Of a stretch of DNA of 64,000 bases, positions 1 to 8,173 are shown piece by piece (positions within the stretch are counted from its first letter, which is position 1; the number at the start of each line of letters is the position of its first letter). The position numbers were made by a program, and so were the translations under genes. The stretch lies in NCBI GenBank assembly GCA_049115495.1, contig JAGDZV010000001.1:496001-560000 (forward strand). Direction: 5' to 3'. Under the pieces are notes generated by a model that saw only the letters and a program-made list of their open reading frames with translations, had not been told where the DNA came from and ran no database searches. The stretch comes from JACPUW01 sp049115495 (lineage in GTDB: Bacteria; Bacteroidota; Bacteroidia; CAILMK01; JACPUW01).

Positions 1-1227
1 CATATGGTTATCAACTGATAAGGTTGGCACATCATAAGAGTGAGCTATGTGATTTGTACCTAACCAAGTTAGTCTTGCATCTAACCCCGCGTATGTAAGC
101 ATTACCTTAGCCAAATTGGCCATCCCTTTACAGTCGCCAAACCTATTAGCACATACAAATCTGGCTTCTTCAGGCTTAAAACCGGCAATTCCATCTTCAA
201 AAGCTATGTACCGAATATTATCTTGAATCCAATAGAAAATAATTTTAAGTTTCTCTTCATCAGACTTCACCCCTATCAAAAGTTCATCAACAATGACTTT
301 TATATTATCGTCTGGTTTTAACTGCAGCCCTTTTATAAGAGAGCGATACCATGCATAAAGATCTTCTACATCAGAAAACACATTGCTCCTATTACCTTTA
401 TAATCATACCTTTTGTTTAGAAAAAGTAAATGAGGCATATAGTGTGTTGAGCCCGGCGAAGCAAACTCTTGCTCGCGTTTGGGCAATTGTGTAAATGAAT
501 AAGTATAAACGGTGTATTTGCTATTTGCCCTTGTATCTCTTGAATTGGTCTTTTCCCATTCAACTCCTTCGTTAATACTTAAACTTATGCCGTGTTCCTC
601 AAAATAGTAGCCTTTTACCTCTGCTTGCATCCAACTAGGCACCCATACCTCATAGGTTCCCTGTTTAATATACTTTGATTTTTGAAGGTAAGCCTTGTTT
701 AAGAATTTAAGGTCAGTGTAAGTTGTTCGATATTTATATTTCATTATTTCGCCCAAGGTGCAGTAGGCATCAGGCAATCTAAAGTTTATAAACTCACCAT
801 CTTGGTGAAAAATACTAGCCGACTCGTAAGACTTCTTGAAAACTTCTAAGCTGTAAATGCTCTGTTCAGATGTTAGGCCAAATACATAATTTACCTTAAT
901 ATCATCATCTTGAAATAAGCCATCGTAATAATGCACAAAATCAGTTAATGCCAAAACACTTATTTCGCCTATTTCTTCAGCTATTGGTTTGTTTTCTTTC
1001 ACATCCCAGCTATAAACCACTTTAACTTTAGAGTCATAAATTACATGATCATCAAAACCAATGTCTACTCTCTTTTTGTACTCTTCAGCCAGTTCTTTTG
1101 AGTCTTCAGTTTCCCATGATCTTTCTCCCTTTAGTTGGTAATTCCTTTGAGCATTTGCCAAATACGGAATTGAAATAATTGCAAAGAATATACAAATCAA
1201 CGGTGCCCTTTCGAATTGTTTTCTCAT
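1..1227 (-). CDS. DUF3857/transglutaminase-like secreted protein (3' end cut by window)
   Basis: The reading frame opens at an ATG at 1227 and runs off the left edge, giving 409 codons without a stop. Residues 1-27 form a signal peptide ending in ANAQ. The middle resembles the DUF3857 domain. Near residue 370 there is a transglutaminase-type core, RFGDCKGMANL, carrying the likely nucleophilic Cys, and the last visible residues, DNHM, sit where the catalytic His is expected. In this family the N-terminal beta domain is followed by a transglutaminase/protease-like domain, and the proteins are secreted or periplasmic with no settled substrate. The gene starts just after the stop of its upstream neighbour, so the two are probably cotranscribed. 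A third DUF3857-like gene lies further upstream on the same strand. The family call is firm; the function is unknown. Confidence 0.8.
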   Translation of the reverse strand, partial: MRKQFERAPLICIFFAIISIPYLANAQRNYQLKGERSWETEDSKELAEEYKKRVDIGFDDHVIYDSKVKVVYSWDVKENKPIAEEIGEISVLALTDFVHYYDGLFQDDDIKVNYVFGLTSEQSIYSLEVFKKSYESASIFHQDGEFINFRLPDAYCTLGEIMKYKYRTTYTDLKFLNKAYLQKSKYIKQGTYEVWVPSWMQAEVKGYYFEEHGISLSINEGVEWEKTNSRDTRANSKYTVYTYSFTQLPKREQEFASPGSTHYMPHLLFLNKRYDYKGNRSNVFSDVEDLYAWYRSLIKGLQLKPDDNIKVIVDELLIGVKSDEEKLKIIFYWIQDNIRYIAFEDGIAGFKPEEARFVCANRFGDCKGMANLAKVMLTYAGLDARLTWLGTNHIAHSYDVPTLSVDNHM

Positions 1228-1228
1228 A

Positions 1229-1933
1229 TCAATAATTCAAAAGTTTTCGAAAAATAACTCCAGCCCTCACGGTTCTATTGCCAAATAAACTAGCTTGTAT
1301 AGCCCCTTGATTTGATAAAACTTGCTCATTGCCCAACGCAAAGTATAGCTCAAGGCTTTTCGCTCTTCCTTCAGTTGAATTTTTCATGGTCCATCTCCTA
1401 ATTTTATAAGAAAAGCAGTAAAGCAATTCGTAATTTCTAAACCCGGTGTCTTCAAATTCAAGCTCTTGATTTATAGATACTAATGGATATCGAAATAAGC
1501 TTAGTCCAACGCTAAAACCACCTCCAAAAAAATCTACTGACCTGAAGGTTGAAGCGGCACCCCAATTTACACTTAGCATAATGGGCACTTCCAAAGCGCC
1601 TAAGCTCAAATAACCGTTATGTAGCCCCGAAGCAGAAATTTGTAATATCGGGTTCGTTTCAATACTAAGCGAAAAATGATCTCCTTTTTCATATAAACTT
1701 GTTCTAATTCCATATGAAATACTCAAAATAGATGGTACTACAGCTCTTTTTAGATTATTGCTATTAGAAAGGTCTTTATAAACAACTGATGTAATATCAA
1801 GAAACCCAAAGCCACTAATGCCGTAACTTTTTAGAAATATGGGTAATTTCTCATTGGGTTGTGCCCTAGCTATAAAACAAGTAGTGGCAACCAAAATGGT
1901 TGCCACTACGCTAATTTTTATGAAGTTCATCAA
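1229..1933 (-). CDS. Hypothetical secreted protein, probable outer-membrane beta-barrel
   Basis: This is a protein of 234 residues with a clear signal peptide (about residues 1-24, ending ARAQ). The mature part alternates glycines and aromatic residues, as in small outer-membrane barrels (for example GALEVPIMLSVNWG and DFFGGGFSVGLSLF). I do not recognise a named family. It lies between two DUF3857-type genes on the same strand, 11 bases from the upstream one and touching the downstream one, which suggests one transcript of three exported proteins. A barrel role is inferred from composition and context only. Confidence 0.6.
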   Translation of the reverse strand: MMNFIKISVVATILVATTCFIARAQPNEKLPIFLKSYGISGFGFLDITSVVYKDLSNSNNLKRAVVPSILSISYGIRTSLYEKGDHFSLSIETNPILQISASGLHNGYLSLGALEVPIMLSVNWGAASTFRSVDFFGGGFSVGLSLFRYPLVSINQELEFEDTGFRNYELLYCFSYKIRRWTMKNSTEGRAKSLELYFALGNEQVLSNQGAIQASLFGNRTVRAGVIFRKLLNY

Positions 1934-1944
1934 ATAAACTGCTA

Positions 1945-4020
1945 CTAATTACCAGCTAAGGTAACTTGCACTTTAGCTGTTTCTTGAAACTTGTTTAAAA
2001 TTGATGCCAATTGTTGCCATTCATCTTCTGACAAGCGCGCCTTTTTAATAACCAAGGTAGCACTAACTTTTAGTTCGCCAGGCTCAACTTTAGCAGTGCA
2101 CTTATATGATGCAAAGTCGGCATCTAAATCAGTTTCAAAATCATCAAAACCAAACATAGCATACCCTTGAGGTATATCAAACCTTAAAGTATAGTCTACA
2201 ATTTTCGGATAATCAACGTAGATATCACCTTCTCTTTTATAACTCTCAGAAGTAATTTTATAATTAGAAACTATGAATTTACCTACTGAAACGGTGTAAA
2301 CTCTCATACTGTCCTTAATCTGAAATTTAACAGCATCATCACCTGGAATAGTGAACTTCTCGTTTACTTGTAACCAATCTTCATCTTCTTCAAAGCCTGT
2401 ATTTTTTACATTAAACTTTTGAAACTCTACCGTATCCATTACACTTCTAACTTTTCCTTCAAAGTATTTAACACGGTTTTCTTTCATGTCTTCAGCTTCA
2501 TCCTCATCTCTAAAATCGGCATAATTGGCATAAACTTTTCTATCAAACATGGCTTTATGATACTCTGGCACCGTAATAATTTTAGGAGCCATCTCAGTTT
2601 TGTAAGTGCCCTTGTAGCTAATATTTTTATTTACAATTACCGCGGTAAAACCATCACCTAGCTTAAGTTTCTCTCTTACTACCATTTGATTAGCAGCAGG
2701 TAATGATTCAGACATTTCAAAAACATCAATTGCACTATCGTCCATCTTTTTTGCCGGAGTAAAAGCAAAAACTTCTGCCCCAAGTAATCTAAAGTCTAAA
2801 TCAGTCCAGGTACTATACTTAGAAAAAGGAAAATAGAAGTAGTCGTCTCTTTTGTCTTTAACTCTAAATCCATAAACCAATTCATTATTCAGAATCATTT
2901 CATCAAGGTTACCCGTTCTTCTGTCTACACCTAAAATAATATCGTAGGCAATCTCGTTAGCATCAAAAACACTAGCCATTACACCCATAAACATTTCGGG
3001 CGTATAATTTTCTACTTCTCCCGTATTGTACACGTAAGACTGAAACCCTCTGTAGTATTGTTTTAAAAGATCATCAGTTCCTTTAATTTTCACTTCTCCT
3101 AAAAACTCAAGCAGGCCTTTACTCATTTTGGCATACTGGCTCCAGTTTTTCACTTTGTTAAATGCAATTGTTTTAATTTGAGACTCTTCCCACATCTCAT
3201 TCGACTCTCCAACATTGCCAAGTAAAAGTGTGGCGGCTTCAGCTTTATATTTAGGACATACCGCTACTTCAAACTTGCTTGTTGCATAAATCATTGCAGG
3301 GTATGCAAAATATTGTTCTGCTATAGCTTCGCTTTGACCACCTTTTAGAACGAAAACGGTGGTATCAGCTTCAAGTCTTGATTCTAGGCTTGCACTTGGG
3401 CCTCCATTTTGAGCGCCATAATTAAAGAACATTTGTCCACCAAGTTTAACCGTTACAATATGACTTCCTTTAGGATAAATAGTAGGGAATGTTATGGTTT
3501 GAGATGGAAAAGCTTTACAACTCTGTCCATTCATAAATGCTTTAAGCGATTCAGAGTTCTCAAAAGAATAGTTGATAGATATCTCATCACCTTTTTCAAG
3601 GCTGCCTAGATTAATTTTTTCAAAACTTGAGAAGTTTTGAAACATCTGCTCGAAAAAATAAGGTAACTCTTCACCAAAAGCAATGTCTTTACCATCGTAT
3701 TGATCGTAATCGTCAGACCTGCTTTCGCCTTCTACACTTACCTCTACATTATATCCTTTTGGTAAATAGATGAACTTAAAATCCTCTGCACCTTTTTCAT
3801 TATTGATAACAATGTTCAATCTTTCGTTGTGCACAGTAGATATTTCTTTTCCCTTGTTGGTAGGAATGTAAAAGAAATCAGACTCTTGATTTGCGATTAC
3901 CGCTGACTCACTATCCCAACTTGATGGCAAATCGCCATCTGACATTGCAAAAAGCGAGTGCGATAAACAAGCCGCAAAAGCCGTGAACATTAAGATTCTC
4001 AATTGTTTAAATAGTCTCAT
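1945..4020 (-). CDS. DUF3857-like secreted protein with a degenerate transglutaminase-like region
   Basis: The start at 4020 is chosen because it gives a normal signal peptide (MRLFKQLRILMFTAF, cleavage near SLFA); an ATG 72 bases upstream would add a hydrophobic leader that does not look native. The protein has 691 residues. An N-terminal beta domain of DUF3857 type is followed by a helical region near residues 320-390 where the transglutaminase core is expected, but no GDC motif is present (the stretch reads MGVMASVFDANEIAYDI). The C-terminal 150 residues are again beta-rich. It therefore looks like a non-catalytic relative of the gene at 1-1227. Substrate and role are unknown. It is transcribed divergently from mazG. 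Confidence 0.7.
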   Translation of the reverse strand: MRLFKQLRILMFTAFAACLSHSLFAMSDGDLPSSWDSESAVIANQESDFFYIPTNKGKEISTVHNERLNIVINNEKGAEDFKFIYLPKGYNVEVSVEGESRSDDYDQYDGKDIAFGEELPYFFEQMFQNFSSFEKINLGSLEKGDEISINYSFENSESLKAFMNGQSCKAFPSQTITFPTIYPKGSHIVTVKLGGQMFFNYGAQNGGPSASLESRLEADTTVFVLKGGQSEAIAEQYFAYPAMIYATSKFEVAVCPKYKAEAATLLLGNVGESNEMWEESQIKTIAFNKVKNWSQYAKMSKGLLEFLGEVKIKGTDDLLKQYYRGFQSYVYNTGEVENYTPEMFMGVMASVFDANEIAYDIILGVDRRTGNLDEMILNNELVYGFRVKDKRDDYFYFPFSKYSTWTDLDFRLLGAEVFAFTPAKKMDDSAIDVFEMSESLPAANQMVVREKLKLGDGFTAVIVNKNISYKGTYKTEMAPKIITVPEYHKAMFDRKVYANYADFRDEDEAEDMKENRVKYFEGKVRSVMDTVEFQKFNVKNTGFEEDEDWLQVNEKFTIPGDDAVKFQIKDSMRVYTVSVGKFIVSNYKITSESYKREGDIYVDYPKIVDYTLRFDIPQGYAMFGFDDFETDLDADFASYKCTAKVEPGELKVSATLVIKKARLSEDEWQQLASILNKFQETAKVQVTLAGN

Positions 4021-4165
4021 AATTAATGCCTTATATCCGTTTGTTACATTATAATGTAAAACAAACATCAAAAATAGAAATATTGTACACATAGCACTAT
4101 TTGAAGCTCAATTAGTTCGCATGGTTTTCTTTGGTAAGAACATTATTTAGGTTGAATTTTGCAAT

Positions 4166-4945
4166 ATGAATTCTCGCCAAGCCCAACTTGATGCATTCAA
4201 TAAATTATTGGATATAATGGATGATTTAAGGGAAAAATGTCCTTGGGACAAAAAGCAAACATTAGAATCTCTTAGGCCTTTAACCATTGAAGAAACTTAT
4301 GAACTCGCTGACGCCATTATTGAAAACGATTTAACTGAAGTAAAGAAAGAACTTGGAGACGTATTGCTTCATATTGTTTTTTACTCAAAAATTGGTAGTG
4401 AAAAAGGCGCTTTTGATATTGCTGATGTTTGTAATGATATTGTTGCCAAATTAATTCATAGACACCCGCATATATACGGCAATGTAGAAGTAAAGGATGA
4501 GAATGAGGTAAAGGAGAATTGGGAAAAGCTTAAGCTTAAAGAAGGCAAAAAATCTGTTTTTGAAGGTGTTCCTAATGCTTTGCCAAGTATGGTAAAGGCC
4601 ATAAGGCTTCAAGAAAAAGCTAAGGGTGTTGGATTTGAATGGCCTAGTGCCCATGGTGCCATTGAAAAAGTTGACGAAGAATTACAAGAGCTCAAAGAAG
4701 CCATTAAAAACAAAAATGCAAACGAAATTGAAAAAGAATTTGGCGACTTCATATTTTCAATTATTAACGCAACGCGCTACTACAAGGTAAACTCAGACAA
4801 TGCTCTAGAAAAAACAAATCAAAAATTTAAAAGTCGATTTGAATTCATTGAAAAAAGAGCAAAAGAGCTCGAAAAACCATTGCATGAAATGACTCTTGAA
4901 GAGATCGACAAAATCTGGGATGAAGCCAAAACTTTTGAAAAATAA
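4166..4945 (+). CDS. mazG: Nucleoside triphosphate pyrophosphohydrolase MazG
   Basis: MazG hydrolyses nucleoside triphosphates to monophosphate and pyrophosphate, cleaning the nucleotide pool and lowering the stringent signal in some bacteria. The protein has 259 residues, the usual length for the two-domain form. The first domain shows the metal-binding acidic motif (EETYELADAI, residues 42-51, then KELGDVLLH with E62 and D65). The second domain repeats it (DEELQELKEAI, then KEFGDFIFSI). The N-terminal LREKCPWDKKQT stretch is typical of the family. The next gene, a thioredoxin, begins 27 bases downstream, so the two are probably cotranscribed. Confidence 0.97.
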   Translation: MNSRQAQLDAFNKLLDIMDDLREKCPWDKKQTLESLRPLTIEETYELADAIIENDLTEVKKELGDVLLHIVFYSKIGSEKGAFDIADVCNDIVAKLIHRHPHIYGNVEVKDENEVKENWEKLKLKEGKKSVFEGVPNALPSMVKAIRLQEKAKGVGFEWPSAHGAIEKVDEELQELKEAIKNKNANEIEKEFGDFIFSIINATRYYKVNSDNALEKTNQKFKSRFEFIEKRAKELEKPLHEMTLEEIDKIWDEAKTFEK

Positions 4946-4972
4946 AACTGTTAACCCTTTAAATACATACAC

Positions 4973-5296
4973 ATGTCAGTACAAAAATCAAACGATTCAG
5001 AATACAAAGATCTCCTAGCAAACAATGGTAAGGTAGCCATTAAATTTTATGCAGATTGGTGTGGCTCTTGTAAGCTAATCTCACCTAAATATAGAAGGCT
5101 TAGCGATTCCGACGATAATCAAGATGTTCTATTTCTCGATGTAAATGCAGAAGAAAATCCTGAAATTAGAAAGTGGGCAGGCGTAAACAACCTTCCTTTT
5201 TTTGCTATGGTAAATGGTGGTGAAATTTTAACCGCAGATTTCACTTCTAAAATTGAGAATGTAGAAAAAATGCTTAACCAATTAAAAGAAGCCTAA
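4973..5296 (+). CDS. Thioredoxin-family protein with a CGSC active site
   Basis: This is a cytoplasmic thioredoxin fold of 107 residues without a signal peptide. The active-site motif is WCGSC at residues 29-33 instead of the standard WCGPC, and the cis-proline loop is present in NNLPFFAMV. Such proteins exchange disulfides with client proteins; replacing Pro by Ser in the CxxC motif is expected to shift the redox potential. It is followed directly, with no gap, by a small gene that commonly accompanies it in flavobacteria, and preceded by mazG. It may be a dedicated partner for a local client and not the general thioredoxin. Confidence 0.9.
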   Translation: MSVQKSNDSEYKDLLANNGKVAIKFYADWCGSCKLISPKYRRLSDSDDNQDVLFLDVNAEENPEIRKWAGVNNLPFFAMVNGGEILTADFTSKIENVEKMLNQLKEA

Positions 5297-5542
5297 ATGC
5301 AAATTAAAGCTATTAAAAATCTGTTGGACAAGTACTCTATTGAAGAACTCAAGCAAAAAGAAGAGCAATTGCTAGAAGGCGAAACGCTTAGCTTTGAAGA
5401 TGTAGAAGGCGAAGACGAAGGTGAGCAACTAACACACCTAACTGGGGCCATTTGGTGTATTGATCAGGCAGAAAAAAACGGAACCAAACCGCAATCTGAA
5501 GTTAGAAATTTCATCTCAAGAGTTAGAAACTCTATATCATAG
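5297..5542 (+). CDS. Small conserved protein (DUF6952-like)
   Basis: The protein has 81 residues, is acidic and has no export signal. Its start codon follows the thioredoxin stop codon immediately, so translation is probably coupled. The sequence has a short helical N-terminus (MQIKAIKNLLDKYSIEELKQ), an acidic centre and a C-terminal helix. From memory it resembles the DUF6952 family of Bacteroidetes, which is often found after this kind of thioredoxin; I cannot confirm that here. No catalytic motif is visible. Its stop lies at the convergent junction with rimM, with a six-base overlap of coding ends. Confidence 0.7.
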   Translation: MQIKAIKNLLDKYSIEELKQKEEQLLEGETLSFEDVEGEDEGEQLTHLTGAIWCIDQAEKNGTKPQSEVRNFISRVRNSIS

Positions 5543-6040
5543 GTCTATTAACCCTTCGGGCAACTGAAGGGTTATTTCCTTGTTCCCTTCATTAATTTCA
5601 ACAATAAGCTCATTGTGAAGCGGAATTAGCAACTCAGCTTCCCCTACAATTACTTTAGCCAAAAAATGAGCACTGTTGTCGTAAACATCGGCAATGGTGC
5701 CAATTTTCATATTGGTTTCAGCATCAATAATCATGTAGTCAATTAATTGAAAAAGATCATTTGATTCAGATTCAATAATTTGATCATTGAGAACACCAAC
5801 CCTTTGATTATAATAGTCTCTGCCCTGTTCTGGAGTATCAATCCCCTTTAGTTTTACCACATATCCCTTTTCTTGCCCCAAAGTTTCTTCAATAAAAAAA
5901 GGAACCGGCTTTTTCTGTATTTCAAGAAATAACCAAGTTCCTTTCTCTAAGTTTTTTATGTCTGTGTCTAAAACTACTTTTAGCTGACCTTTTACACCAT
6001 AGTTTCCGGTAATTATACCCACCCAGGTGCAATCTATCAC
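5537..6040 (-). CDS. rimM: Ribosome maturation factor RimM
   Basis: RimM assists late assembly of the 30S subunit around S19 and the 16S 3' domain. The N-terminal barrel motif GIITGNYGVKGQLKV and a C-terminal PRC-barrel-like half (near PLHNELIVEINEGNKEI) are both present. I place the start at a GTG at 6040, just after the rpsP stop, because homologues begin about this far before the glycine-rich motif. That gives 167 residues. An ATG at 6103 in the same frame would add 21 lysine-rich residues and overlap rpsP by 53 bases, which is less likely. The order rpsP-rimM is the classic ribosomal operon; trmD is not adjacent. Confidence 0.93.
   Translation of the reverse strand: MIDCTWVGIITGNYGVKGQLKVVLDTDIKNLEKGTWLFLEIQKKPVPFFIEETLGQEKGYVVKLKGIDTPEQGRDYYNQRVGVLNDQIIESESNDLFQLIDYMIIDAETNMKIGTIADVYDNSAHFLAKVIVGEAELLIPLHNELIVEINEGNKEITLQLPEGLIDL
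5549..5574. terminator. Hairpin at the convergent mazG-operon/rimM junction
   Basis: A nine-base stem (TAACCCTTC pairing with GAAGGGTTA) with an eight-base loop lies just after the stop of the 81-residue gene. It sits inside the last codons of rimM. The T-rich run that follows on the plus strand is short. It probably ends the mazG operon; bidirectional use is possible. Confidence 0.45.
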
Positions 6041-6050
6041 TAATGCAGTT

Positions 6051-6581
6051 TTATGCGTTTTCTTCAGTTGTTTCTTCAGAAGCTTCACCTTCGGCAGCAG
6101 CATCTCCTTCGGCCGCTTCTTCAGGTGCTTGAGCAGCTATAAGTGCTTCCGCACGTTTGCTAGCAATAGCAGCTTCTCTTTCTAATCTTACTTTAGTTTG
6201 CTCATCGGCATCAGCTTTCAAGCCTTCAATCTTCGTTTGAATCTTGCTTGCTTTTTGCTCAAGCCATTCGGCAAATTTCGTGTCGGCCTCTTCTTGCGAA
6301 AGGGCTCCTTTAACAACGCCTACTTGAAGGTGCTTCTTCATCATTACACCTTTGTATGAAAGTATTGCACGTGCCGTATCGCTCGGCTGCGCACCTTTCA
6401 TTAACCAATCAAGGGCTTTGTCTACATCAATCTCTACGGTGGCCGGGTTAGTCATCGGATTGTATGACCCTAGGCGCTCGATAAATTTCCCGTCACGCTT
6501 TGAGCGAGAGTCAGCTACTACTATATAGTAGTAAGGTCTCTGCTTTCTTCCGTGTCGTTGCAATCTAATTCTTACTGACAT
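6051..6581 (-). CDS. rpsP: 30S ribosomal protein S16
   Basis: The first 80 residues are a standard S16 (MSVRIRLQRHGRKQRPYYYI, then VVADSRSKRDGKFIERLGSY). After that comes an extension of about 95 residues, rich in Ala, Glu and Lys and ending in a strongly acidic tail. Total length is 176 residues, about twice that of E. coli S16; such extensions are usual in Bacteroidetes. The protein binds 16S rRNA in the body of the small subunit. It is the first gene of the rpsP-rimM pair and follows ffh with about 87 bases between them. Confidence 0.98.
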   Translation of the reverse strand: MSVRIRLQRHGRKQRPYYYIVVADSRSKRDGKFIERLGSYNPMTNPATVEIDVDKALDWLMKGAQPSDTARAILSYKGVMMKKHLQVGVVKGALSQEEADTKFAEWLEQKASKIQTKIEGLKADADEQTKVRLEREAAIASKRAEALIAAQAPEEAAEGDAAAEGEASEETTEENA

Positions 6582-6668
6582 TTTTACTTTTTATTATATC
6601 CGTTTTTAAAAAAGGAGTGCAAAAGTCGTATAAATCATTTATAAAATCCAAATGAAACTCAATGAAAA

Positions 6669-7997
6669 TCAATTCATAAAAGGCATTCCTTGTGGCATTT
6701 TACCTTTTTTACCCATTTTATTCATTTGCTTCATCATTTTTTGCATTTGCCCCAACTGCTTTACAAGTTGATTTACATCATTTATGGTAGTTCCACTACC
6801 GGCAGCTATACGTTTTCTACGTCGGGCATCCAACATTTTTGGGTTTCTTCTCTCCTTTGGTGTCATTGAAAGAATAATGGCTTCGGTATGTTTTAAAGCA
6901 TCATCTTCAATATCTACGTTTTTCATTGCTTTACCCATACCCGGAATCATACCCATTAAATCTTTAAGATTACCCATTTTTTTAATCTGATTAATCTGAC
7001 TCAGAAAATCTTCAAAGTCAAATTGGGCTTTCTTAAATTTCTTTTGAAGCCTTTTCGCTTCTTCTTCGTCAATAGTTTCTTGGGCCTTTTCAACTAATGA
7101 TACAATATCACCCATACCCAATATACGGGTTGCCATCCTATCAGGATGAAACACGTCAAGGGCATCCATTTTCTCTCCAGTACCAACAAACTTTATGGGT
7201 TTATTTACCTGTTTTCTAATTGAAAGTGCCGCACCACCTCTGGTATCACCGTCTAACTTGGTTAAAATAACACCATCAAAATTCAGCTTATTGTTAAATG
7301 CTTCTGCAGTATTCACGGCATCTTGTCCGGTCATGGCATCCACCACAAATAAGATTTCTTGAGGCTCAATAGCTTCTTTAATTCTACCAATCTCATCCAT
7401 CATCTCTTGATCTACAGCCAATCTACCTGCAGTATCAATTATTACGGTATTATTACCCTTTACCTTGGCATTATGTATTGCGTTTTTAGCAATTTCAACC
7501 GGATTTTTATTTTCTGGCTCTGAATAAAAATCTGCTTCTACCGATTCACTAACTGTTTTTAACTGCTCAATAGCCGCTGGTCGGTAAACATCACATGCGG
7601 TAAGTAATACACTTTTACCTTTCTTTTTTAGGTGTTTAGCCAGCTTACCTGAAAAAGTAGTTTTACCAGAACCTTGCAACCCCGACATTAAAATTACAGT
7701 AGGCTTACCGCTAAGATCAATATTCTCAGCTTTACCTCCCATTAGCTGCACCAACTCGTCGTGAACCAGCTTTACCATCTGCTGACCTGGTGAAACTGAT
7801 TTTAGTACATCAGCACCAAGCGCTTTTTCTTTAACCGTATCAACAAAATCCTTCGCTATCTTGTAGTTCACATCGGCATCAACCAATGCTCTTCTAATCT
7901 CCTTTAGCGTATCGGCAATGTTTAGTTCATTTATTTTGGCTTGTCCTTTTAATTTCTTAAAGGCACCTTCTAACCGATCACTTAAACTTTCGAACAT
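6669..7997 (-). CDS. ffh: Signal recognition particle protein Ffh (SRP54)
   Basis: Ffh binds the 4.5S RNA and signal sequences and docks with FtsY to deliver nascent chains to the membrane. The three domains are clear in 442 residues: the N domain (1-90), the G domain with a P-loop GLQGSGKTT (106-114), DTAGRL and TKLDGDTRGGAAL, and the methionine-rich M domain (from about 325; the end reads MQKMMKQMNKMGKKGKMP). The length is normal. A promoter matching the Bacteroidetes consensus lies upstream. Confidence 0.98.
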   Translation of the reverse strand: MFESLSDRLEGAFKKLKGQAKINELNIADTLKEIRRALVDADVNYKIAKDFVDTVKEKALGADVLKSVSPGQQMVKLVHDELVQLMGGKAENIDLSGKPTVILMSGLQGSGKTTFSGKLAKHLKKKGKSVLLTACDVYRPAAIEQLKTVSESVEADFYSEPENKNPVEIAKNAIHNAKVKGNNTVIIDTAGRLAVDQEMMDEIGRIKEAIEPQEILFVVDAMTGQDAVNTAEAFNNKLNFDGVILTKLDGDTRGGAALSIRKQVNKPIKFVGTGEKMDALDVFHPDRMATRILGMGDIVSLVEKAQETIDEEEAKRLQKKFKKAQFDFEDFLSQINQIKKMGNLKDLMGMIPGMGKAMKNVDIEDDALKHTEAIILSMTPKERRNPKMLDARRRKRIAAGSGTTINDVNQLVKQLGQMQKMMKQMNKMGKKGKMPQGMPFMN

Positions 7998-8020
7998 AAA
8001 TTATTCAATTTTGCAGCCGA

Positions 8021-8047
8021 CAAAGGTATATTTTCAATATATCACAA
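8021..8047 (-). promoter_or_regulatory. Predicted ffh promoter (Bacteroidetes type)
   Basis: On the minus strand a TTG at 8047-8045 is followed after 16 bases by TACCTTTG (8028-8021), matching the TTG/TAnnTTTG consensus of the primary sigma factor in this phylum. It lies 24 bases before the ffh start. Confidence 0.55.
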
Positions 8048-8108
8048 GAAAGCACAATTAATAATTTGAAAAAACAAATTGAATTATTCACATTCATTTA
8101 ATTTTTTC

Positions 8109-8140
8109 TTGTCTATGACCATAATTGATTGATATTTTTG
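8109..8140 (+). promoter_or_regulatory. Predicted glnN promoter
   Basis: A TATTTTTG box (8133-8140) fits TAnnTTTG. A TTG lies at 8109-8111, but the 21-base spacing is longer than ideal. The box is 34 bases before the glnN start. Confidence 0.4.
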
Positions 8141-8173
8141 CCGCTTCATAAATTTTAATTTGAAATTTTCAAG

